Source: Comamonadaceae bacterium
Lineage (GTDB): Bacteria > Pseudomonadota > Gammaproteobacteria > Burkholderiales > Burkholderiaceae_C
DNA length: 6,547 bases
Direction: 5' to 3'
Assembly (NCBI GenBank): GCA_947458415.1
Contig: CANGZG010000133.1
Location: forward strand, 1 to 6,547
The position numbers and the translations under genes were made by a program. Positions 1-6,014 of the stretch are shown here, in pieces. The notes below the pieces were generated by a model. The model had not been told where the DNA came from and searched no databases. It was given only the letters and a program-made list of their open reading frames with translations. How positions within the stretch are numbered: position 1 is the first letter of the stretch; every line of letters starts with the position of its first letter.

Positions 1-729
1 AGCGTGTGGTTGGTGGGCGCCTCCAGCGGCATCGGCCTGGCATGTGCCCACGCTTTGCATGCGGCAGGCGCCAAGGTCTGCGTGTCAGCACGGCAAGCCG
101 CTTTGTTGCAAGACTTTGCAGACTCGCATGCAGGTGCACTGGCCTTGCCCATGGATGTCACTGACGCGGCTTCGATCGCGCAAGCCACCCAACAATTGCA
201 CTCGCAACATGGCTTGGACATCGTCATTTATTGCGCGGGCTATTACCATGCGCAATCAGCCCAAGCCTATGACCTGCACAGCATGCAAACACACCTGTCT
301 GTCAACTACACCGGTGCCTTGTTGTTGCTCGACAGCGTGCTGCCGTTGTTGTTGGCACAGGGTCGCGGTCACCTGTGCTTGGTCTCCAGCGTGGCAGGCT
401 TCAGAGGCTTGCCCAAAAGCTTGGCTTATGGCCCGAGCAAAGCGGCACTCACCCATTTGGGCGAAGTGCTTTACATGGACTTGAAGCCTTGCGGCATCGG
501 CGTGAGCGTGGTGCATCCCGGTTTTGTGGCAACACCGTTGACCGCGCAAAACACTTTCCACATGCCCGCGCTGATTTCACCTGAACAAGCTGCTCAAGCC
601 ATGCTGCAAGGTTGGCGCAACGGTGAATTTGACATCCATTTCCCCAAGCGCTTCACCTTGTTTTTGAAGTTGTTGCGCATCTTGCCGTACCGCTGGTATT
701 TCCCTCTGGTTCGCAAATTCACCGCCTGA
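1..729 (+). CDS. SDR-family NAD(P)-dependent oxidoreductase, 5' end outside window
   Basis: Classical short-chain dehydrogenase/reductase. The frame is open from base 1 and the nucleotide-binding motif GASSGIG appears only about five residues in, so the true start lies just upstream; a GTG at 4 is in frame but would cut off the first beta strand. Counting from that GTG, DVTD (51-54) fits the adenine-pocket acidic motif, CAG (77-79) replaces the usual NAG, and the catalytic set is N101, S128/S129, Y142 and K146 (YGPSK), followed by PGFVATPL (172-179). The cofactor-binding and catalytic parts look intact. The C-terminus (about 213-241) is basic and hydrophobic with repeated Leu/Tyr/Trp, as in SDRs that sit at membranes and act on lipids; this is inference. 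The substrate cannot be read from sequence. An NTF2-like gene follows after 4 bp, so the two form an operon. Confidence 0.93.
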   Translation, partial: SVWLVGASSGIGLACAHALHAAGAKVCVSARQAALLQDFADSHAGALALPMDVTDAASIAQATQQLHSQHGLDIVIYCAGYYHAQSAQAYDLHSMQTHLSVNYTGALLLLDSVLPLLLAQGRGHLCLVSSVAGFRGLPKSLAYGPSKAALTHLGEVLYMDLKPCGIGVSVVHPGFVATPLTAQNTFHMPALISPEQAAQAMLQGWRNGEFDIHFPKRFTLFLKLLRILPYRWYFPLVRKFTA

Positions 730-733
730 CCCC

Positions 734-1195
734 ATGCAACAACCCTTAGACGTACCGCAAAGCCTGGTGGATGAATTGGTTCATGCCTTTGAGCATTTGC
801 AAGCCACCGACATCGCGCGCATGGGCGACTGGTATGACGAGCAAGCGCGTTTCAAAGACCCGTTCAAAGACGTGCAAGGCTTGGCGCAGATCCAAGCCAT
901 TTTTCAGCACATGTTTGACAGCTTAGAACAACCGCGTTTTGTCGTCACCACCTGCTTGGTGCAAGGCCCGGCGTGTTTTTTGGTGTGGGATTTTTTGTAT
1001 CGCTACAAGACCATGCAAACCGGTGTCGAGCAGCGGATTCATGGCAGCTCGCATTTGGTGTTCGGCCTCAACACCCAAGGCGAATGGCGGGTGCAGTCGC
1101 ACCGAGATTATTGGGACGCCGCTGAAGAGTTGTATGAAAAATTGCCTTGGGTCGGCGGCTTGATGCGTTGGTTAAAGCGCCGCGTCAACGGTTGA
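734..1195 (+). CDS. NTF2/SnoaL-like family protein
   Basis: A 153-residue protein recognised as an NTF2-like (SnoaL-type) alpha+beta barrel domain of roughly normal length. Supporting marks are the N-terminal helix, RFKDPFKDVQG (about 36-46), the FLVWDF strand (82-87) and the HRDYWDAAEELYEKLP block (about 123-138) before a basic C-terminus. Such domains bind small hydrophobic ligands or act as isomerases or hydratases, but no activity can be assigned here. The ATG at 734 lies 4 bp after the SDR stop, so translation is probably coupled. SDR plus NTF2-like pairs of this kind occur, to my recollection, in stress-induced lipid-modification clusters with a flavin oxidoreductase, DUF1365 and a cyclopropane-fatty-acid-synthase-like methyltransferase. 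Those genes would lie left of this window, so that link is an inference. No signal peptide or membrane segment is visible. Confidence 0.88.
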   Translation: MQQPLDVPQSLVDELVHAFEHLQATDIARMGDWYDEQARFKDPFKDVQGLAQIQAIFQHMFDSLEQPRFVVTTCLVQGPACFLVWDFLYRYKTMQTGVEQRIHGSSHLVFGLNTQGEWRVQSHRDYWDAAEELYEKLPWVGGLMRWLKRRVNG

Positions 1196-1202
1196 CGCCG
1201 AT

Positions 1203-1817
1203 TCAAGCTGGCAGCGTGTCCATGAAGCTTTGACGCTGCATCAGCTTGTCTTGCAACTTGTCCAAATTGGGGTAGTCGCGGCGCCACGCGATGTTGGGAA
1301 AACGAAAGTCCAAATACCCCAATGCACATCCCACGGCAATGTCAGCCAGGCTCAGGTGGATGCCCGCACACATGCTGTTGTCGGCCAAGCCTTTGGCCAT
1401 GGCGGCCAAGGCGTCATGCACTTTGCCGAGTTGACGGTCTATCCAGGCTTGACTGCGTTCAGCTTCACTGCGTCCCACCCAGTGGGCTTCCAAGCGCGCC
1501 GCAATCGCCGCGTCCAACAAGCCATCGGCCAAGGCTTCCCAGACTTTGACCTCGGTGCGTTCACGGCCACTCGGGGGAATGAGTTTGCCCACCGGTGACA
1601 ACGTGTCCAAGTATTCAACGATGACCCGCGAGTCGTACAAAGCCTCGCCAGTTTCCATCAACAAGCAAGGCACTTTCCCCAAAGGATTGGAGGCCACGAT
1701 GGTCGAATTGGCAGCCCACACGTCTTCTTGTATGAATTCGAATTCAAGTTTTTTTTCAGCCATCACAATGCGCACTTTGCGCACATAAGGGCTGGTCACC
1801 GCACCAATCAATTTCAT
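1203..1817 (-). CDS. Glutathione S-transferase, YibF-like
   Basis: Soluble glutathione S-transferase of 204 residues with the usual two domains. The thioredoxin-fold half opens with MKLIGAVTSPYVRK; S9 is the expected glutathione-activating position, NPLGKVP (44-50) carries the cis-proline, and D62-S63 fits the glutamyl-binding acidic/Ser pair. The all-alpha half includes EALADGLLDAAIAARLE (about 94-110) and LSLADIAVGCALGYLDFR (about 155-172), the N-capping/hydrophobic-staple region. The wording is close to E. coli YibF. I chose the ATG at 1817 because the fold starts right there; the frame stays open to an ATG at 1886, but that 23-residue extension is unlike the family. No strong Shine-Dalgarno is visible. 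The gene is divergent from purB and converges on the NTF2-like gene with only 7 bp between stops. Physiological substrate unknown; a general thiol-transfer or peroxide-detoxifying role is likely. Confidence 0.92.
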   Translation of the reverse strand: MKLIGAVTSPYVRKVRIVMAEKKLEFEFIQEDVWAANSTIVASNPLGKVPCLLMETGEALYDSRVIVEYLDTLSPVGKLIPPSGRERTEVKVWEALADGLLDAAIAARLEAHWVGRSEAERSQAWIDRQLGKVHDALAAMAKGLADNSMCAGIHLSLADIAVGCALGYLDFRFPNIAWRRDYPNLDKLQDKLMQRQSFMDTLPA

Positions 1818-1845
1818 ATGCAAAACAGCTGTAGAACAAGTAGAT

Positions 1846-1872
1846 ATTTTAAGACTGATTCCGCGGTCACAA
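1846..1872 (-). promoter_or_regulatory. Possible sigma70 promoter for the GST gene
   Basis: On the minus strand a TAAAAT hexamer (1851-1846) fits a -10 box, and TTGTGA (1872-1867) could be its -35 box with a short 15-bp spacer. It lies 28 bp upstream of the GST ATG. The spacer is below the optimum and the -35 matches only 4 of 6 bases, so this is a weak, by-eye candidate. An 8-bp palindrome ACAGCTGT (1825-1832) lies between it and the start codon. Confidence 0.25.
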
Positions 1873-1937
1873 AGCGTTCCATTCACAAAGCCCGGGTTTG
1901 CGCAGGCAAGTCAAACCAAGCACGACAGCCCTGACCC

Positions 1938-1943
1938 TAAAAT
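1938..1943 (+). promoter_or_regulatory. Possible -10 box of purB
   Basis: TAAAAT matches the sigma70 -10 consensus at 5 of 6 positions. No good -35 hexamer is seen 16-18 bp upstream. Transcription would begin about 6-8 bases later, almost on the ATG at 1951, which would give a leaderless or nearly leaderless message; the lack of a Shine-Dalgarno sequence before purB agrees with this. Inference only. Confidence 0.3.
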
Positions 1944-1950
1944 GCGACGC

Positions 1951-3369
1951 ATGACTGACCACGCCATCTCTGCCCTGTCTCCGTTAGACGGGCGTTACGC
2001 GGCCAAACTGGCCTTATTGCGACCCTTGATGAGCGAGCAAGGCTTCATGCACCGACGGGTGCAAGTGGAAGTCACTTGGTTTATCGCCTTGTCTGACAGC
2101 GGCATGCCCTCATTGCCGCCTTTTTCCTCTGCGGCCCGTGCGTATTTGTGTGGATTGGTCAGTGGCTTTTCTGCGGCAGACGCCATCGCCATCAAAGACA
2201 TTGAAAAAACCACGAACCACGATGTCAAAGCGGTTGAATACTGGCTCAAAGCCCAATGCCAGCAAGACAGCTTGAACCCGGCGCTCAAACACGAATTGGC
2301 GGGCGCACTGGAATTCATCCACTTTGCTTGCACCAGCGAAGACATCAACAACACGAGTCATGCATTGCAACTCAAGGCGGCGCGATCACAAGTGCTGTTG
2401 CCCGGCATAGAGGCGGTGGCCAACACATTGCGCGACATGGCGCATCGGTATGCGGATGACGCCATGCTCAGTCGCACGCATGGACAAACCGCCAGCCCCA
2501 CCACGGTTGGCAAGGAATTGGCGAATGTGTACATGCGACTGCAAACCGCCACGCAACGCATCGCACAAGTGCCGATGCTGGCCAAAATGAACGGGGCCGT
2601 GGGCAACTTCAACGCGCATGTGTCGGCACGCCCCGACTTCGACTGGGAAGGGTTTGCGCGGCAAGTGATTGAAGCGTCTGACACACCTGCTGCGGGCAAA
2701 CCGCTGGGTTTGGGTTTGACATTTCAGCCTTACAGCATCCAAATCGAACCGCACGACTACATGGCTGAACTCTTTGACGCTGTCGCCCGTTGCAACACCA
2801 TACTCATCGACCTGTCCCGCGACATTTGGGGCTATGTGTCCTTGGGTTATTTCAAGCAACGCTTGAAAGCGGGCGAAATCGGTTCATCCACCATGCCGCA
2901 CAAAGTCAACCCGATCGATTTTGAAAACGCCGAAGGCAATTTGGGTTTGTCCAACGCCCTGCTGCGTCACTTGAGCGAGAAGTTGCCCATCAGCCGTTGG
3001 CAACGCGACTTGTCTGACAGCACGGTGTTGCGCAACATGGGTGTGGCCATCGGTTATGCGGTGTTGGCACACCAATCGTTGTTGCAAGGCTTGCACAAAC
3101 TGGAGTTGAACGCAGCGGCGTTGCATGCCGATTTGGACAATGCCTGGGAAGTGCTGGCCGAGCCGATCCAAACCGTGATGCGCCAACACGGGGTCAGCGG
3201 GGCCTATGAACAACTCAAAGAAGTCACGCGCGGCCACAAAGTGACGAAAGAAGACTTGCACCGACTGATCCACACGCTGTCCATTCCTGCCGAGGAAAAA
3301 AACCGCTTGTTGGCATTGACGCCTGCCAGCTACATTGGCTTGGCATCCTCGTTGGCGAAACGGGTTTAA
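1951..3369 (+). CDS. purB: Adenylosuccinate lyase
   Basis: Cytosolic homotetrameric lyase of the fumarase/aspartase superfamily. It acts twice in purine synthesis, releasing fumarate from SAICAR to give AICAR and from adenylosuccinate to give AMP. The 472-residue protein is of the proteobacterial long type (E. coli about 456). Visible marks are SALSPLDGRY near the N-terminus, TSEDINN (128-134), SRTHGQTASPTT (174-185) with H177 as the probable general acid, and the superfamily signature GSSTMPHKVNP (311-321), whose serine in the mobile loop is the probable base. I chose the ATG at 1951 because MTDHAISALSPLDGRY matches the family start; an ATG three codons earlier (1942) is in frame and overlaps the putative -10 box. 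The gene is monocistronic here, divergent from the GST gene, and its stop overlaps the stop of the convergent DUF3717-DUF1289 gene. All key residues look intact. Confidence 0.98.
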   Translation: MTDHAISALSPLDGRYAAKLALLRPLMSEQGFMHRRVQVEVTWFIALSDSGMPSLPPFSSAARAYLCGLVSGFSAADAIAIKDIEKTTNHDVKAVEYWLKAQCQQDSLNPALKHELAGALEFIHFACTSEDINNTSHALQLKAARSQVLLPGIEAVANTLRDMAHRYADDAMLSRTHGQTASPTTVGKELANVYMRLQTATQRIAQVPMLAKMNGAVGNFNAHVSARPDFDWEGFARQVIEASDTPAAGKPLGLGLTFQPYSIQIEPHDYMAELFDAVARCNTILIDLSRDIWGYVSLGYFKQRLKAGEIGSSTMPHKVNPIDFENAEGNLGLSNALLRHLSEKLPISRWQRDLSDSTVLRNMGVAIGYAVLAHQSLLQGLHKLELNAAALHADLDNAWEVLAEPIQTVMRQHGVSGAYEQLKEVTRGHKVTKEDLHRLIHTLSIPAEEKNRLLALTPASYIGLASSLAKRV

Positions 3370-3812
3370 GTCGGGGCGTTGCGCTGGGTAGGCGCACCCA
3401 CTGTCAACGATTCTGCCGCACGTTCAGCATAACGGTTGAATCGCCATGAAGACCGCGACAACGTGATGCGTCGCCAAACCTGTCTTTTTGCGCCGGGACT
3501 CATCTCGGTCCAATACTGCACCTCTTCAAACGTGCGACCACACCCTTTGCACAACGGGTCGCCTTGGCTGGTCGAGCAAATCGCAATGCATGGGGTGTCC
3601 GGCGTGGTGTCATACCAAGCACGCCAAGCGTCATAGGCCTTGGCGGGAAACCCTTGTTCTGCGGCCTCGTCTTGACGGTGGTAAATCATGAGCGCATACA
3701 CCTCTGCCAGTGCGCGCAATTCAGGCGCCAGCGTGACGCCATCAGGCGAAGGCTTGAGCGCACGCCAATGGTTGATGGCCGCTTCGATGTCGGTGATGTG
3801 AATGCTGTCCAT
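3366..3812 (-). CDS. DUF3717-DUF1289 fusion protein
   Basis: A 148-residue protein of unknown function joining two small domains. Residues about 5-45 (ITDIEAAINHWRA ... LAPELRALAEVYALMIY) match DUF3717. Residues about 73-116 match DUF1289, with four cysteines C75, C79, C88 and C91 in a C-x3-C-x8-C-x2-C pattern, the GCGRT turn, and the aromatic stretch YWTEMSPGAKRQVWRRI. The cysteines probably bind zinc or another metal; that is inferred from spacing. A variable basic tail follows. There is no signal peptide, so it is probably cytoplasmic. Its ATG lies 5 bp after the stop of the BepA-like protease gene, so the two form an operon and translation may be coupled. Its TAA stop overlaps the TAA stop of convergent purB inside the self-complementary TTAA. 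Both domains are common in Burkholderiales, but I know of no experimentally defined role. Confidence 0.88.
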   Translation of the reverse strand: MDSIHITDIEAAINHWRALKPSPDGVTLAPELRALAEVYALMIYHRQDEAAEQGFPAKAYDAWRAWYDTTPDTPCIAICSTSQGDPLCKGCGRTFEEVQYWTEMSPGAKRQVWRRITLSRSSWRFNRYAERAAESLTVGAPTQRNAPT

Positions 3813-3817
3813 GGGGT

Positions 3818-5359
3818 TCAGGGTTGCGGTCGCAACAGCTCTAAGCGAATGCGCTCCAAGGCACGCAAGCGCGAATCGATGATGTAGGCCTCTTGTTGCG
3901 CGGCCAAATCCATCTTGCCTTGTTGTGTCATTCGTTTGGCCAAATCTTGTCCGGCGCGCAACCGATCGATGGCAGCGATTTCATCCCAACGCACCGCGCG
4001 TGATTCAGCATCTGCACGGATCGCTTGCAATGCTTGTCCGGTTTGCTGGTAGGCCTGTGCTGCCAGATCCCAAGCCAATGGATCGCGCGGGTATTGCGCC
4101 AGCCAGAGTTGCATTTTGTCTGAGGCAAGTCGCACCGATGGGGCGTCATTGGCGGCCAGTTGGCATTGCGCCATCAGCAACACCCAAGCACGTTTGGGGT
4201 GGTTGGCTTGTAAAGCCTTCAAACAACCCGCCGCATTGCCTGCTTGGCGCTCCGTGTCCGCAGCCAACCACTGCGCTTCGCGCATGCCAGCGGGGTCGTT
4301 GCCCACCAAAGGCACCAAGGCGTTCACGGCCTCGCGCGACTTGTTCCATTGTCTTTGCTTGGCATAAGCCATGGCCGCGGCATAGGCCACTGACGCCCGT
4401 TGTTGCGGGGTTTTGTCTGCGCTGGCTGGGGCTTCAAATGTCTTGACCAAGGCATCCACGTCTTCCACGCGAGTGCTCATCAAACCACGGGCACGTCCTG
4501 ACATCAAGGCATGTTCCATCGTGCCTGTGTTGCTTTGTGTGCTGATGGCCTGTGCGCCGATGCGCGCTTGCATGTCGCCAATGCGCTCGGTGGTCAAAGG
4601 GTGGCTGCGCAAGTAGGGAAAGCCACCGCTGTCGTTCAAGCGCGAGGCCAAAGCCAGTTTTTGAAACATGCTGACCACGCCTTGCGCTTCAAAGCCGGCG
4701 TGGGTACTGACGGCGAAGCCCAAGCGATCAGCTTCACGCTCCATGTCTCTGGAGAAATTCAATTGGCCTTGTGCAACGCCTGCGCTGCCTCCCATGATCA
4801 GCGCATTCGCTGCGTCAGGACTGCGGCTCGCCGCCAACACGCCCAATACAAAAGAGCCGATCAACCACGGGGTTTGTTTGGCCTGACTGTCTTGCATGCG
4901 GGCGATGTGTCGCTGCGTCACGTGGCTCAACTCATGCCCCATCACCCCTGCCAGTTCGTCTTTGTTGGACACCACCGCGATCAAGCCCAAATGCACGCCC
5001 ATGAAGCCACCGGGCAAAGCAAATGCATTCACGCTGCGGTCGCGTACCAACAGCAGGTCCCAAGCAAATGTCTCGTCCAACTCTGGCGGCAGGTTACCCA
5101 ATTGACGGGCCGATTCGCGCAACGCCGTCCAAATGGTTTGCAAATAATCGACCAGCACGGGGTCGTCCATGTAATCTGGGTCACGCATCAGTTGACGCAT
5201 GATGGATTCGCCCAAGCGTTTTTCCTGGGGAACACTCATGCTGTTGCCGTCGCCGATGTTGGGCAAGCGCCCCGCTGTTTGCGCAGACGCGCCCAGCACC
5301 GCGCAAGCCAATGCCAAGGCAGCGGCCAGTTTTTGCGGATGGGTAAACAGAGCGTTCAA
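3818..5359 (-). CDS. bepA: BepA-like periplasmic M48 metalloprotease with TPR-like tail
   Basis: Secreted zinc metallopeptidase of family M48, resembling E. coli BepA (YfgC), which degrades or helps assemble outer-membrane proteins such as LptD and works with the BAM machinery. Starting from TTG 5359 the protein is 513 residues (BepA 487) and opens with a typical signal peptide, hydrophobic core LAAALALACAVLGASA, cleavage probably after about residue 27. LPNIGDGNSMSVPQEKRLGE resembles the mature BepA N-terminus. The zinc site is HELSH (H142, E143, H146) plus E209 in MEREADRLG, and SHPLTTER (H253) aligns with the BepA histidine switch. Residues about 315-460 are alpha-helical, TPR-like, including WDLAAQAYQQTGQ. 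The start is uncertain: the frame is open upstream to GTG 5452, but that would place 31 residues before the signal peptide and read through a dyad. It leads an operon with the DUF3717-DUF1289 gene. The symbol is assigned by homology. Confidence 0.9.
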   Translation of the reverse strand: MNALFTHPQKLAAALALACAVLGASAQTAGRLPNIGDGNSMSVPQEKRLGESIMRQLMRDPDYMDDPVLVDYLQTIWTALRESARQLGNLPPELDETFAWDLLLVRDRSVNAFALPGGFMGVHLGLIAVVSNKDELAGVMGHELSHVTQRHIARMQDSQAKQTPWLIGSFVLGVLAASRSPDAANALIMGGSAGVAQGQLNFSRDMEREADRLGFAVSTHAGFEAQGVVSMFQKLALASRLNDSGGFPYLRSHPLTTERIGDMQARIGAQAISTQSNTGTMEHALMSGRARGLMSTRVEDVDALVKTFEAPASADKTPQQRASVAYAAAMAYAKQRQWNKSREAVNALVPLVGNDPAGMREAQWLAADTERQAGNAAGCLKALQANHPKRAWVLLMAQCQLAANDAPSVRLASDKMQLWLAQYPRDPLAWDLAAQAYQQTGQALQAIRADAESRAVRWDEIAAIDRLRAGQDLAKRMTQQGKMDLAAQQEAYIIDSRLRALERIRLELLRPQP

Positions 5360-5378
5360 GGGGCGGGACAGCTGACCG

Positions 5379-5384
5379 TATGAT
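5379..5384 (+). promoter_or_regulatory. Possible -10 box of moaC
   Basis: TATGAT matches the sigma70 -10 consensus at 5 of 6 bases. A weak -35 (TTCAAG, 5355-5360) lies 18 bp upstream. Transcription from about 5391 would give moaC a leader of about 73 nt that contains the whole dyad at 5397-5435. By-eye candidate. Confidence 0.3.
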
Positions 5385-5396
5385 GTGACCGATGAT

Positions 5397-5435
5397 GTTA
5401 CCCGCCGTGCACACTGGGTGCACTTGGCGGGTGAC
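5397..5435. promoter_or_regulatory. Strong dyad/hairpin in the bepA-moaC spacer
   Basis: GTTACCCGCC (5397-5406) pairs with GGCGGGTGAC (5426-5435), one pair being a T-G wobble when read as plus-strand RNA. Directly inside, GTGCAC (5407-5412) pairs with GTGCAC (5418-5423). The loop is 5 bases and a TT bulge (5424-5425) interrupts the 3' side. Sixteen potential pairs make this the strongest inverted repeat I see in the window. It lies about 28 bases before the moaC ATG and 37 bases before the preferred bepA start. It could be an operator for a dimeric regulator, a structured moaC leader, or a barrier between divergent transcripts. It has no T-run, so it is not a standard intrinsic terminator. 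Confidence 0.6.
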
Positions 5436-5463
5436 CAAGCTTCAGTCACCACAGGTTCACCAC

Positions 5464-5937
5464 ATGTCTCTCACCCATTTCGATGCCCAAGGCCAAGCCC
5501 ACATGGTGGATGTCGGTCCCAAAACCAGCACCCACCGAATTGCCGTGGCGACGGGCGAGATTCACATGCTGCCAGCGACTTTGCAATTGATTGAAGCGGG
5601 CACCGCGAAAAAAGGTGACGTGATTGGCATCGCTCGCATCGCAGGCATCCAAGCCGCCAAAAAAACCGCCGATTTGATTCCGTTGTGCCACCCCCTGGCC
5701 TTGACCCGGGTGGCGGTGGATTTTTCAACCCACCATGACCCGCACCAAGTCACATGCACCGCCACGGTGGAAACCCACGGCCAGACCGGCGTGGAAATGG
5801 AAGCCTTAACGGCAGTGCAAGTGGCTTTGCTGACTATTTATGACATGTGCAAAGCGGTGGACCGTGGCATGACCATCACCAGCGTGAAGTTGCTCGAGAA
5901 GCATGGCGGGAAGAGTGGGAGTTTTGTGGCGGGTTAG
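5464..5937 (+). CDS. moaC: Cyclic pyranopterin monophosphate synthase MoaC
   Basis: Second step of molybdenum cofactor synthesis: it converts the MoaA product 3',8-cyclo-7,8-dihydro-GTP to cyclic pyranopterin monophosphate in the cytosol, as a hexamer. The 157-residue protein is of normal length (E. coli MoaC 161). Expected active-site residues are present, shifted by one from E. coli: K50 (AKKGDV), H76 (LIPLCHPL), E111 and E113 (VEMEALTA), D127 and K130 (YDMCKAVDRG). The start at ATG 5464 matches the family N-terminus (MSLTHFDAQGQAHMVDV); the open frame upstream to 5392 is not part of it. A weak AGG (5453-5455) lies 8 bases before the ATG. moaC is divergent from bepA. The last ~14 codons (from CTC GAG AAG at 5893) switch to GGG, AGT, GAG and AAG, unlike the GGC, AGC, GAA and AAA preferred before, and an integrase gene follows after 77 bp. 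Confidence 0.97.
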   Translation: MSLTHFDAQGQAHMVDVGPKTSTHRIAVATGEIHMLPATLQLIEAGTAKKGDVIGIARIAGIQAAKKTADLIPLCHPLALTRVAVDFSTHHDPHQVTCTATVETHGQTGVEMEALTAVQVALLTIYDMCKAVDRGMTITSVKLLEKHGGKSGSFVAG

Positions 5938-5982
5938 GAGCCACTGACTTTAGCGATCTCTGCGGCATCTTAAAAGGTTGTT

Positions 5983-6000
5983 TGTCCAACTCCTGTCCAA
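5983..6000 (+). repeat. TGTCCAA direct repeat upstream of the integrase
   Basis: TGTCCAA occurs at 5983-5989 and 5994-6000, an 11-bp offset, so both copies face the same side of the helix. They lie just before the integrase start, where recombinase arm-type or excisionase sites are often found. Seven bases twice in a short region may also be chance. Confidence 0.4.
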
Positions 6001-6013
6001 ATGAGGATCAGGA
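5991..6013 (+). promoter_or_regulatory. Integrase ribosome binding site inside a possible hairpin
   Basis: GAGGA (6003-6007) sits 7 bases before the ATG at 6015 and is a good Shine-Dalgarno sequence. In the RNA, TCCTGTCC (5991-5998) can pair with GGATCAGGA (6005-6013) around a 6-base loop, with one bulged T at 6008. This would hide most of the ribosome binding site and could hold integrase translation low. The pairing was read by eye and no energy was calculated. Confidence 0.45.
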
Positions 6014-6014
6014 A

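Noticed and set aside
1733..1746. Perfect 14-bp palindrome TGAATTCGAATTCA
   Set aside because: It falls within the GST coding region where it encodes Glu-Phe-Glu-Phe by repeated GAA TTC codons; the symmetry follows from the peptide and need not be an operator.
1749..1756. Run of eight T (A on the coding strand) in the GST gene as a slippage site
   Set aside because: It encodes the end of Glu-Lys-Lys in a conserved position, the downstream frame is intact, and no second product is evident.
2386..2859. Minus-strand open frame (157 codons) inside purB
   Set aside because: It lies fully within purB, whose motifs are complete, and it encodes no recognisable protein.
4511..5383. Long plus-strand open frame (290 codons) opposite the BepA-like gene
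   Set aside because: It is the mirror of a well-supported M48 protease; its translation is rich in His, Gln and Ala with no domain pattern, as expected for an antisense frame of GC-rich coding DNA.
5385..5463. Moco riboswitch upstream of moaC
   Set aside because: The known riboswitch is a larger multi-helix RNA; only one simple hairpin fits in this short leader.
5938..6014. tRNA gene as integration target, or a terminator after moaC
   Set aside because: No cloverleaf can be drawn in these 77 bases, and no GC-rich hairpin followed by a T-run is present.
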